From the NCBI RefSeq assembly GCF_943193185.1, contig NZ_CALPDE010000008.1, positions 18,704 through 82,703 of the forward strand: 64,000 bases of DNA, given 5' to 3'. The notes beneath the pieces are model-generated. The model saw only the letters and a program-made list of their open reading frames with translations. It was not told where the DNA came from and searched no databases. A program made the position numbers and the translations under genes. Positions 9,652 to 16,568 of this stretch are shown here, in pieces. Each line of letters opens with the position of its first letter. Positions within the stretch are counted from its first letter, which is position 1. The stretch is from Lactococcus ileimucosae. Lineage in GTDB: Bacteria; Bacillota; Bacilli; Lactobacillales; Streptococcaceae.

Positions 9652-9680
9652 ATTATACTTAATTCAACCTAAATTGTAAA
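9652..9680 (-). promoter_or_regulatory. Promoter of the opp operon
   Basis: On the minus strand TTTACA (-35), 17-nt spacer and TATAAT (-10). No other gene lies between this and oppA. Confidence 0.8.
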
Positions 9681-9764
9681 GACTTTTCTACATATTTTTT
9701 GTAAATTTTTGACATTAAAAATTTTTATGGACCATTTCCGAACATTGTTGCCTATTTCAAGTGT

Positions 9765-9786
9765 TAAAAAAGCATTTTACATGCTT
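9765..9786 (-). terminator. Terminator of murF
   Basis: AAGCAT/ATGCTT stem with a 5-nt loop then a T run on the minus strand. The stem overlaps the murF stop codon. Confidence 0.75.
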
Positions 9787-11116
9787 ATTTTTGTAATTCC
9801 TCAACAATTGTTCCTAATTTCATGCTGTTCGATCCTTTAAGGAGAAGCTGGTCTTGCGGGCGCAAAATTTCTTTAATATTTTCTGCAAGCTCTGTGAGGT
9901 CTGTGAAGTAAGAAACTCTATCTTGTGGAAGTTCCACCAGAAGATTTTTCATTAATTCACCATGTAGATAGACATAATCCATGACAGAAAAATCAAGGGA
10001 TTGAGCAATGTCCCCATGAAGTTCTGGTGCTTGCTCTCCTAGCTCAAGCATATCCGCAAGAACCGCAAATTTACGTCCTCCCTCGTTTTTAGGTATAGCC
10101 TGGAAGGTTTCCAAGATAAGTTTCATGGCTGTAGGATTGGCATTATAAACATCACTGAGGATATCGGCACCATTGCTTGCTTTTTTCCACTCCGTACGGT
10201 TTCGGGTTAATGCTACACTGGAAAGCGCATGTGCGATCTTATCTTCCTCAATGTCAAATAAGGTTCCCACATAGGCAGCAAGCATCGCATTGGTCGCATT
10301 AAATTTTCCCGGAACAGGAATAGTAATCTCCCTATTCAGGAAATTTGTAGTGAAGCTAAGTTTGTCCTTATGTTCGATAAGTTGTGTCACAAAAATATCC
10401 TCATCTGGACCAAAGCGCGTAATTTTTGTATCTGCTGGCAAATATTTGTTGATAATTTTATCTGCTGGGACAATAAGTTCACCATCTGGCCGTAAGCCCG
10501 CCTTAATGCCCAATTTTCCCTCCGCAATCTTGTCACGTGTCCCGAAAAATTCCAGATGCGATTCGCCGATGAGAGTTACGATTGCTATCTTAGGTTTGGC
10601 CATTTCTGAGAGAAAATCAATATCGCCAAGGCGGTCCATTCCCATTTCCAGAACAATTTTTTCAGTATCATCCGGCATGTGTAAAACGGTGTAAGGCATG
10701 CCTATCTCATTGTTATAATTCCCTTGTGTCTTATAGGTCTTATATTTTTCAGAAAGTACCGCATGAATCATGTCCTTTGTGGTGGTTTTACCATTTGACC
10801 CTGTGACGGCAACTACTTCAACTGCCATTTTTTCTAGATAATACTGGGCCAGTCTTTGGAAAGCAGTCAAGCAATCTTTGACACGTAAATGTGGGGCTTG
10901 AATATCTTTTTCTGAAAATGTCGCAATTGCACCTTGTGCAAAAGCTGTTTCAATGAACGTGTGACCATCTCTTGTTCCCTTAAGAGGCAAGAAGATATCC
11001 CCTTCTTTGACTTTACGGCTGTCAAATTCAATATGATGAACTTCTGTATCTGCCAGTTCTGACCAGTTGTTTGTCGCACCGACAATGCGGGCAATTTCGT
11101 GTAATGTAAGCTTCAT
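9785..11116 (-). CDS. murF: UDP-N-acetylmuramoyl-tripeptide--D-alanyl-D-alanine ligase
   Basis: A 443-residue cytoplasmic ligase that adds D-Ala-D-Ala to UDP-MurNAc-tripeptide in peptidoglycan synthesis; its substrate is made by Ddl encoded nearby. The N-terminal domain has FDSRKVKEGDIFLPLKG. The ATP loop is VTGSNGKTTTKDM (about residues 103-115). The central domain has LEMGMDRLGDI and the C-terminal domain DVYNANPTAM. There is no clear ribosome binding site: an extended -10 element ends only 6 nt before the ATG, which predicts a leaderless mRNA. In streptococci murF usually follows ddl directly; here a CsoR-family gene lies between. Confidence 0.96.
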   Translation of the reverse strand: MKLTLHEIARIVGATNNWSELADTEVHHIEFDSRKVKEGDIFLPLKGTRDGHTFIETAFAQGAIATFSEKDIQAPHLRVKDCLTAFQRLAQYYLEKMAVEVVAVTGSNGKTTTKDMIHAVLSEKYKTYKTQGNYNNEIGMPYTVLHMPDDTEKIVLEMGMDRLGDIDFLSEMAKPKIAIVTLIGESHLEFFGTRDKIAEGKLGIKAGLRPDGELIVPADKIINKYLPADTKITRFGPDEDIFVTQLIEHKDKLSFTTNFLNREITIPVPGKFNATNAMLAAYVGTLFDIEEDKIAHALSSVALTRNRTEWKKASNGADILSDVYNANPTAMKLILETFQAIPKNEGGRKFAVLADMLELGEQAPELHGDIAQSLDFSVMDYVYLHGELMKNLLVELPQDRVSYFTDLTELAENIKEILRPQDQLLLKGSNSMKLGTIVEELQK

Positions 11117-11122
11117 AGTTCC

Positions 11123-11131
11123 ATTATACCA
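11123..11131 (-). promoter_or_regulatory. Extended -10 promoter abutting murF
   Basis: TGGTATAAT on the minus strand; the last base of the hexamer is 6 nt before the ATG. With usual spacing transcription starts at the A of the ATG. The -35 (AGGACT at 17 nt) is poor, which fits an extended -10 promoter. Confidence 0.65.
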
Positions 11132-11160
11132 GAGGCTAGGACAAAAGTCCTAAAAACAGA

Positions 11161-11206
11161 AAAACGCTCGTTCTTGGCATAAAAGTATGCCAAGAGTGAG
11201 CGTTTT
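11161..11206. repeat. Large two-part hairpin, related to the one at 51731-51768
   Basis: Nested stems AAAACGCTC/GAGCGTTTT and CTTGGCATA/TATGCCAAG. It lies downstream of the CsoR-family gene and upstream of the murF promoter and can act as a terminator in both directions. The element at 51731 has the same two-part layout and a similar flank (GG.CAAAA about 20 nt before). Confidence 0.6.
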
Positions 11207-11353
11207 GAGTTTATGTCTTGCCTAACCTTAGATAAATTTTGAACTTTTGTTCCCATTTCATCGGCTGAAACAGACACTATGAAATTGCCTTTTATACGGG
11301 AACTTTATAGGGCTATTGTATCAGAAAAGAAGTCGCTCTCCTCTCGCCAGCAT

Positions 11354-11620
11354 TTACTTTTTAATAACCATTTTAATCGCTTGATTTATTTTTCTCTCAC
11401 GCTCCTTTTCATCAGTTTCTTCTAATAGCAGAAGACAGTTTTGTAAATTTTCAGCAACGATAAGTCCTATCAAGCTATCTAGACTAGAGCGAACCGCTTT
11501 GAGCTGTGTTACTACTGCCTCACAGTCTTTTTCTTCTTCTATCATGCGTAGAATACCCTGTAGCTGACCGTCTGCTCTCTTCAGCCTGTTTTTGACCTTA
11601 CTATCATAATTTATTTCCAT
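11354..11620 (-). CDS. CsoR/FrmR/CstR-family (DUF156) repressor
   Basis: An 88-residue all-helical repressor of the CsoR/RcnR family. The N-terminus VKNRLKRADGQLQGILRMIEE carries the family pattern. The sensor residues can be read directly: Cys33 in KDCEAVVTQL and Cys62 in ENLQNCLL, while the position four before the second Cys, His in copper-sensing CsoR, is Asn. A Cys-Asn-Cys arrangement argues against copper sensing and is more like CstR-type persulfide sensors. No sulfur or metal transport gene is adjacent, so the target is unknown. It lies between the ddl and murF transcription units. Confidence 0.85.
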   Translation of the reverse strand: MEINYDSKVKNRLKRADGQLQGILRMIEEEKDCEAVVTQLKAVRSSLDSLIGLIVAENLQNCLLLLEETDEKERERKINQAIKMVIKK

Positions 11621-11687
11621 TAAAATATCTTCCTTTCCCTTTATGCTGCTCCCTCACGATAATACATCAAAAATAAAAATCTTATCC

Positions 11688-11716
11688 AAAAAAACCTAAA
11701 GAAGTTTCTTTAAGTT
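11688..11716 (-). terminator. Terminator of recR-ddl
   Basis: A near-perfect AAACtTAAAGA/TCTTTAgGTTT stem followed by a T run on the minus strand, 40-60 bp after the ddl stop. Confidence 0.75.
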
Positions 11717-11752
11717 TCTGATAGGCTCTACTATAAACTTTTCTACTGCATA

Positions 11753-12802
11753 CTATAGGAGATGACTTTCGCGATTTTTAAAAGCTTCTTGAGCAAGGGA
11801 AACTAACTCTTCAATCAGCTCACTGTATGACAATCCCATATTTTCCCAGAGTAACGGATACATTGACCATTGTGTGAACCCTGGTATTGCATTAACTTCA
11901 TTGAGATAAATGTTCCCCTTTTCATCATAGAAGAAATCACACCGTGATAAACCAGCACCATTCATTGCTTGATAAGCCTTTTCAGCATAATCGCGTATTT
12001 TTTCCGCTATCTCGTTTGGAATATCGGCGGGAATTGCCATTTCAATCTTATTGTCAATATATTTTGAACGGTAGTCGTAAAAATCCACGTCCTTAACAAC
12101 TTCACCTGGAAGAGTCGAGCGGACCTCCCCACCATTGCCCAGTACTGCGCACTCTATTTCACGCGCTACGACGCCCTGTTCAACAACGACACGATTGTCA
12201 TATTTGTAGGCTTCTGCTAGACCTGCTTCTAACCCCTCTAGGCTACTTACTTTAGAAATACCGACACTTGATCCCATATTAGCCGGTTTTACAAAAACTG
12301 GGAAAGTCAGTTTTTCTTGGACTTCTGCATGAATTTTGGCTTGGTTTTCATCCGCATAAGCCGCAACATAAGGCACTTGTGGTATGTTCACTGCAGAGAA
12401 AACGTGCTTGGCCAACAGCTTATCCATGGTTGCACTGGCTGATAGGATATTTGGCCCCACATAAGCAAGGCGCAGAATTTCCAAGAAGCCTTGAATTGAG
12501 CCGTCTTCACCCATAGGACCATGTAAGACAGGAAAAACAACCGCATCTTTTTCATAAATGTCAGATGGAGCAACTTTTTGTTCTGTCTTGACCGTTTCAT
12601 TCGTCATTAATTTTTCATTTTCTGCAGGTGTTTCAGTGAATTCTTGTGTTTTGATAAAATCACCAGCTTGACTGATAAAATAAGTCTTCACCTTAAACTT
12701 GTCATAGTTCACTGCACGCATCACGCTTTCAGCCGAAAGAACGGATACTTCTCGTTCAGCGCTACGACCGCCATATAATAAAATCAATGTTTCTTTTGAC
12801 AT
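11753..12802 (-). CDS. ddl: D-alanine--D-alanine ligase
   Basis: A 349-residue ATP-grasp ligase that makes D-Ala-D-Ala for peptidoglycan; MurF uses the product. The N-terminal motif [20 protein letters not shown] and the ATP-grasp block [16 protein letters not shown] are clear. The C-terminus has [20 protein letters not shown]; the Phe in the active-site segment, rather than Tyr, is not assessed further. I choose the ATG at 12802: a GTG at 12814 lies directly after the recR stop and before GGAG, which is the proper ribosome binding site for 12802. It is cotranscribed with recR. Confidence 0.96.
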   Translation of the reverse strand: MSKETLILLYGGRSAEREVSVLSAESVMRAVNYDKFKVKTYFISQAGDFIKTQEFTETPAENEKLMTNETVKTEQKVAPSDIYEKDAVVFPVLHGPMGEDGSIQGFLEILRLAYVGPNILSASATMDKLLAKHVFSAVNIPQVPYVAAYADENQAKIHAEVQEKLTFPVFVKPANMGSSVGISKVSSLEGLEAGLAEAYKYDNRVVVEQGVVAREIECAVLGNGGEVRSTLPGEVVKDVDFYDYRSKYIDNKIEMAIPADIPNEIAEKIRDYAEKAYQAMNGAGLSRCDFFYDEKGNIYLNEVNAIPGFTQWSMYPLLWENMGLSYSELIEELVSLAQEAFKNRESHLL

Positions 12803-12814
12803 AATTTTCTCCAC

Positions 12815-13417
12815 TTAAATTTCCATACGATTTTCAACTGCTTTTGATAATGTAACCTCATCAGCATACTCAATATCTGACCCAACTGCAAGACCGCGTG
12901 CTAAACGTGTCACCTTGATCCCTGCAGGTTTAATCATACGGGAGAGATACATAGCTGTAGCTTCGCCATCAGATGTTGCATTGGTAGCAAGGATAACTTC
13001 TTCTATCTGGCTGTCTCCCATGAGCCTTGTCAAGAGACTCTTGACATTAATTTCATCAGGTCCGATACCGTTCATTGGGCTAATCGTTCCATGTAAGACA
13101 TGATAAAGCCCTCTGTACTCACGAATTTTTTCCATAGCCAAAACATCTTTACTCTCTTCTACAACCAGTATCGTTGTACGATCACGAAGGGGGTCTTCAC
13201 AAATGGCACAGGGATCACTTTCTGTTAAGTTTCCACAGATTGAGCAAAAGCGTAAATCACGCTTTGCTGATATAAGGTTTCGGGCAAATTCATTAACGTC
13301 TTGATCATCCATTCCAATCGTATGAAAGGCCAGACGTGTCGCTGTTTTTTGCCCAATGCCGGGCAGCTTGCTAAAGCTTTCTATAAGTTTAGCGATTGGT
13401 TCTGGATAATAAACCAT
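12815..13417 (-). CDS. recR: Recombination mediator RecR
   Basis: A 200-residue protein that works with RecF and RecO to load RecA on gapped DNA. It has the N-terminal helix-hairpin-helix ([15 protein letters not shown]), a four-cysteine zinc finger ([16 protein letters not shown], about 57-72) and the Toprim domain ([22 protein letters not shown]). It starts the recR-ddl unit, with 12 bp to the ddl start, and has an AAAGGA ribosome binding site. In streptococci recR follows pbp2b; here a three-gene block separates them. Confidence 0.96.
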   Translation of the reverse strand: MVYYPEPIAKLIESFSKLPGIGQKTATRLAFHTIGMDDQDVNEFARNLISAKRDLRFCSICGNLTESDPCAICEDPLRDRTTILVVEESKDVLAMEKIREYRGLYHVLHGTISPMNGIGPDEINVKSLLTRLMGDSQIEEVILATNATSDGEATAMYLSRMIKPAGIKVTRLARGLAVGSDIEYADEVTLSKAVENRMEI

Positions 13418-13456
13418 GTTTTCCTTTCTTCTTTCTAGTAAGATAAAGTCATAACT

Positions 13457-13465
13457 ATTATACCA
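13457..13465 (-). promoter_or_regulatory. Promoter of recR-ddl
   Basis: Extended -10 TGGTATAAT on the minus strand, about 40 nt before the recR start. Confidence 0.65.
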
Positions 13466-13648
13466 TACCTCTTTCTATGAAAATTCTCAATCATTTCTCA
13501 ACAGGACAAAAATGGCAATACTTAGTATGAGGAGAGCAATAAATGCTTCTTACTTTAGTGAGCTAGGGGCATTGAGTATTATAACACAACTTAGATTTCT
13601 ATACATTTTAAGATATAAAGAAATACTCTAAAAGCAGGCGCCACTTTT

Positions 13649-13657
13649 TGCTATAAT
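13649..13657 (+). promoter_or_regulatory. Promoter of the alpha/beta hydrolase gene
   Basis: Extended -10 TGCTATAAT, about 45 nt upstream of the ATG. The -35 is weak. Confidence 0.6.
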
Positions 13658-13702
13658 AAACTTGAAATCTGATACCTATCTACTGAAAGGAGAGTCACCT
13701 CT

Positions 13703-14623
13703 ATGATTGAACAATGTACATTAACATCAAGTGACAAGCAAACTGAACTTAATCTGCTTCATTGGTCACTCGAAAAGCCCAAAGCGGTTATCCAACTCAT
13801 CCACGGCATGGCAGAAAATATCGAGCGCTACAATGATTTTGCACTTTATCTCAATAGCTTAGGCTTTGTGGTTGTCGGGCATGACCATTTAGGTCATGGG
13901 GATTCTGTAAATAAGCAAGAGCCACTTTATGGTTACTTTGGCGAAGAGGGCTTAAAAAATGTTGTTACCGATATTCACTTGGTAAAAACATGGGCACAGA
14001 AAAAATACCCAGAGTTGCCTTATTTTATGCTGGGACACAGTATGGGCTCTTTTGCTCTACGTAATTTTCTCCAGGATTATCCTGTAGATATTCAGGGGGC
14101 GGTTTTTATGGGTACTGGAACTAGCCCTATACACTTGAATCTGCTTTTACCATTTATAGAAAAAATCAGTCAAAAAAGAGCTAAAAATGTTGCCAATACC
14201 ATCGATAAACTTGCTTTCGGTAACTACAGTAAAAAATTCCCCAAAAAGGGAAATTTCAATTGGCTCTCGAAAAATCAAAAAAATGTCGCTAGCTATGAAA
14301 AAAATCCTTTATTAGGTTTTACTTTCACACACAACGGCTTTGTCACACTTTTTTCTCTCGTCAAAAGAGCCAACCAAAAAAACTGGATGCAAAATATACC
14401 TGCTGACTTACCCCTCTTAATCTTAAGCGGCACAGATGATCCCGTGGGAAACTTTGGCAAAGGACCTCAAAAAGTATATCAAGAACTGGAAAAAGCAGGT
14501 TTTCACCACTTAGACCTCCAACTTTTTTCTGGACTCCGGCACGAAATTCTCTTTGAAGATGAATGCGAGGAGGTCTATCATACTATCGGGCAATGGCTTA
14601 AGAAACACCTCAATCATCAATAG
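13703..14623 (+). CDS. Alpha/beta hydrolase (lysophospholipase / monoacylglycerol lipase-like)
   Basis: A 306-residue cytoplasmic serine hydrolase of the Hydrolase_4 type. The oxyanion region is LIHGMAENIERY (about 33-44), a conserved GHDHLGHG follows, and the nucleophile elbow is GHSMG (Ser about 114). The acid is in SGTDDPVG and the histidine in GLRHEILFEDE. These features fit enzymes acting on monoacylglycerol or lysophospholipid; the exact substrate cannot be read. AAAGGAGAG precedes the ATG. Its 3' end overlaps the convergent LysR gene by 14 bp. It is part of a three-gene block lying between recR and pbp2b. Confidence 0.88.
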   Translation: MIEQCTLTSSDKQTELNLLHWSLEKPKAVIQLIHGMAENIERYNDFALYLNSLGFVVVGHDHLGHGDSVNKQEPLYGYFGEEGLKNVVTDIHLVKTWAQKKYPELPYFMLGHSMGSFALRNFLQDYPVDIQGAVFMGTGTSPIHLNLLLPFIEKISQKRAKNVANTIDKLAFGNYSKKFPKKGNFNWLSKNQKNVASYEKNPLLGFTFTHNGFVTLFSLVKRANQKNWMQNIPADLPLLILSGTDDPVGNFGKGPQKVYQELEKAGFHHLDLQLFSGLRHEILFEDECEEVYHTIGQWLKKHLNHQ

Positions 14624-15428
14624 ACTCTCTTATGTTCTGAATGATTTCAAGCGTCAGAGGGTCTTTTTCTTCTGCATAAGTAAGGCCTAAAAATGTACGA
14701 TGATAGTTGCTGCCCAAGCTCTGATAAGGTAGCCCTTCTGAAACAAAGCGTTTAGAAATCAGAGAAACGCCTAAACCTGCTTGGACATGGGCAATAATCA
14801 TGTCATTATTGTTCATTCTCACCAGATAACGCGGTTCGAAATTTTCTTCTTGCAGATATTTTTTAATATAATGTCCCACACCTGAACCAACTTCTCTTGT
14901 AAAAAATGTCTCGCTACCCAAATCTCCTGCTAAGACAAGCTCGTCTTTACACAGAGGAAAAGTCTCCACTTGCTCACTGGCTAAAGTTTTTTCGATAATA
15001 CCAAAATGCAGCTCATGGTTCTCTATTAGCTTGAAAACTTCTTCTGAATCATACATAGATATTTTCAAGTCTATCTGATTCAAATAGGGCATCAGTTTTG
15101 GATAGAGCAGAGGCATAATACTAATTGCTGCACTTTGCGAGATTCCTATTTTAAAAGGTTTCTTTGCTAGACTTTTTTGGTTGAGCTCCGACTGCAACTG
15201 CTCCCAATCTTGCACATACTTGACAGCTTTACTGTACAAAAGTTTAGCTGCCTCTGTCGGAATCACTTCTCGATTTTTCCCTCGAATAAAGAGAGAATTC
15301 CCTAGTTCTTCCTCTAGTTTCTTTATCCGTACAGTCACTGTGGGCTGTGAGATAAATAAGTATTGCCCCGCTTTGGTAAAGCTCCTTGTCTCATATATGG
15401 CAATAAATGTTTCAAGTAGTGAAAACAT
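14610..15428 (-). CDS. LysR-family transcriptional regulator
   Basis: A 272-residue LysR-type regulator. The N-terminal winged helix-turn-helix is SFTKAGQYLFISQPTVTVRIKKLEEELG (about 16-43), followed by the linker helix and a periplasmic-binding-like effector domain. It is transcribed away from the TDT transporter gene with 160 bp between the starts, the classical arrangement of a LysR activator and its target. A perfect palindrome between the two genes is a likely operator. The effector is unknown. At 272 residues it is slightly short for the family but shows no missing core element. Confidence 0.88.
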   Translation of the reverse strand: MFSLLETFIAIYETRSFTKAGQYLFISQPTVTVRIKKLEEELGNSLFIRGKNREVIPTEAAKLLYSKAVKYVQDWEQLQSELNQKSLAKKPFKIGISQSAAISIMPLLYPKLMPYLNQIDLKISMYDSEEVFKLIENHELHFGIIEKTLASEQVETFPLCKDELVLAGDLGSETFFTREVGSGVGHYIKKYLQEENFEPRYLVRMNNNDMIIAHVQAGLGVSLISKRFVSEGLPYQSLGSNYHRTFLGLTYAEEKDPLTLEIIQNIRESIDD

Positions 15429-15468
15429 AGTCGCTCTCCTTCATTATTTTTATTATTTTTTTCTATCC

Positions 15469-15480
15469 TTGTAATTACAA
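15469..15480. promoter_or_regulatory. Palindrome TTGTAATTACAA, candidate LysR operator
   Basis: A perfect 12-bp palindrome that lies 8 bp upstream of the transporter -35 element and within 45 bp of the LysR start. This is where a LysR activator would bind; function is inference. Confidence 0.5.
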
Positions 15481-15488
15481 TAATTCAT

Positions 15489-15517
15489 TTTACAAATTAA
15501 ATCAAGTGTTTTATACT
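15489..15517 (+). promoter_or_regulatory. Promoter of the TDT transporter gene
   Basis: TTTACA, 17-nt spacer, TATACT. The transcript start would be about 65 nt before the ATG. Confidence 0.7.
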
Positions 15518-15588
15518 TAAAATAGTAAATGAACTGTAGGAAGTTATCTTCACAGCTCATACTCAAATCAATCTGTTAGGAGTTCTTT

Positions 15589-16521
15589 ATGAAACAAGTA
15601 TTTTTAGATTTTTTGAAAAAAATTCCTATTCCCATTTGTGGTTTAATCTTAGGTATGGTATCTTTGGGCAACCTTCTCTACTCCAAGGGTTACCCTGTCT
15701 TAGGTAACTTTTTTGATCTGGCTGGCCTCTTTTTTATGGCCTTGATACTTATGAAACTCATATTTACCATGCGTCATCTCATAGAGTCGCTCAAAGATCC
15801 TATCATTGGTTCAGTTTCTCCGACTTTTACAATGGCTTGGATGGTCATTTGTGTCTTTCTTAACAGGGTCTTTCCACACTCTCCTCTTGTTTATCTTATC
15901 TGGTTAGCCGCCGTCATTCTTCATTTCTTGTTAATGGCATACTTTATCGGTCTTCATATTATTCCTCAAAAAGTCGGAATGCAACATGTTTATCCCAGCT
16001 GGTTTATTACCTTTGTTGGTCTTGGTGTTATCCCAAATACCGCAACAGCTTTTAACTTAGAAATTGGCCGTATTGTCCTATGGCCTGCACTTCTCTTCTA
16101 CTTTATACTGCTTCCAATCATTGGGCATCGCATATTCATTTTCAAAAAAATGCACGAATCCACCCTTCCTCTCATTACTATACTTACAGCTCCTGGTTCT
16201 CTTTGTCTAGCAGCTTACTTGACTGTGATGGATGACAAGTCTCATCTCTTTGTTTTCAGCTTGTTTGTGCTTTCGCAACTCATCTACCTTATCACCGTTG
16301 TGCTCATCATTCCTTTATTACGGTTGCCTTTTTATCCTAGTTATGCAGCTTTTACATTCCCTCTGGTTATCTCGGCGACTGCGGTTAGCTTGTTGAGCAA
16401 AAACTATCCTGACTTAAACTTTCTCTTAACGCCTTTAACGGCAATAGAGCTTTTCATAGCCTTTTTAGCAGTCAGCTACGTTTTAGTTCGCTATGCTTAT
16501 TTCCTATTTAAAAAGGCTTAA
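15589..16521 (+). CDS. TDT / TehA-SLAC1 family membrane transporter
   Basis: A 310-residue protein with about ten hydrophobic helices and almost no extramembrane sequence. The pattern IPIPICGLILGMVSLGNLL at the N-terminus and the paired-helix layout fit the tellurite-resistance/dicarboxylate transporter (TDT) family, which includes TehA, sulfite exporters, malate transporters and plant SLAC1 anion channels. A central conserved Phe gate cannot be assigned by eye. The divergent LysR regulator suggests induction by an organic or sulfur anion, but the substrate is not known. TTAGGAG precedes the ATG. Confidence 0.8.
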   Translation: MKQVFLDFLKKIPIPICGLILGMVSLGNLLYSKGYPVLGNFFDLAGLFFMALILMKLIFTMRHLIESLKDPIIGSVSPTFTMAWMVICVFLNRVFPHSPLVYLIWLAAVILHFLLMAYFIGLHIIPQKVGMQHVYPSWFITFVGLGVIPNTATAFNLEIGRIVLWPALLFYFILLPIIGHRIFIFKKMHESTLPLITILTAPGSLCLAAYLTVMDDKSHLFVFSLFVLSQLIYLITVVLIIPLLRLPFYPSYAAFTFPLVISATAVSLLSKNYPDLNFLLTPLTAIELFIAFLAVSYVLVRYAYFLFKKA

Positions 16522-16527
16522 ACCAAT

Positions 16528-16561
16528 AGAACCCTCAGTTTGTCACCAAGCTGAGGGTTCT
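16528..16561. terminator. Bidirectional terminator between TDT gene and pbp2b
   Basis: AGAACCCTCAG/CTGAGGGTTCT, an 11-bp perfect stem with a 12-nt loop, followed on the plus strand by TATTTTTCT. The two genes converge here. Confidence 0.8.
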
Positions 16562-16568
16562 TATTTTT

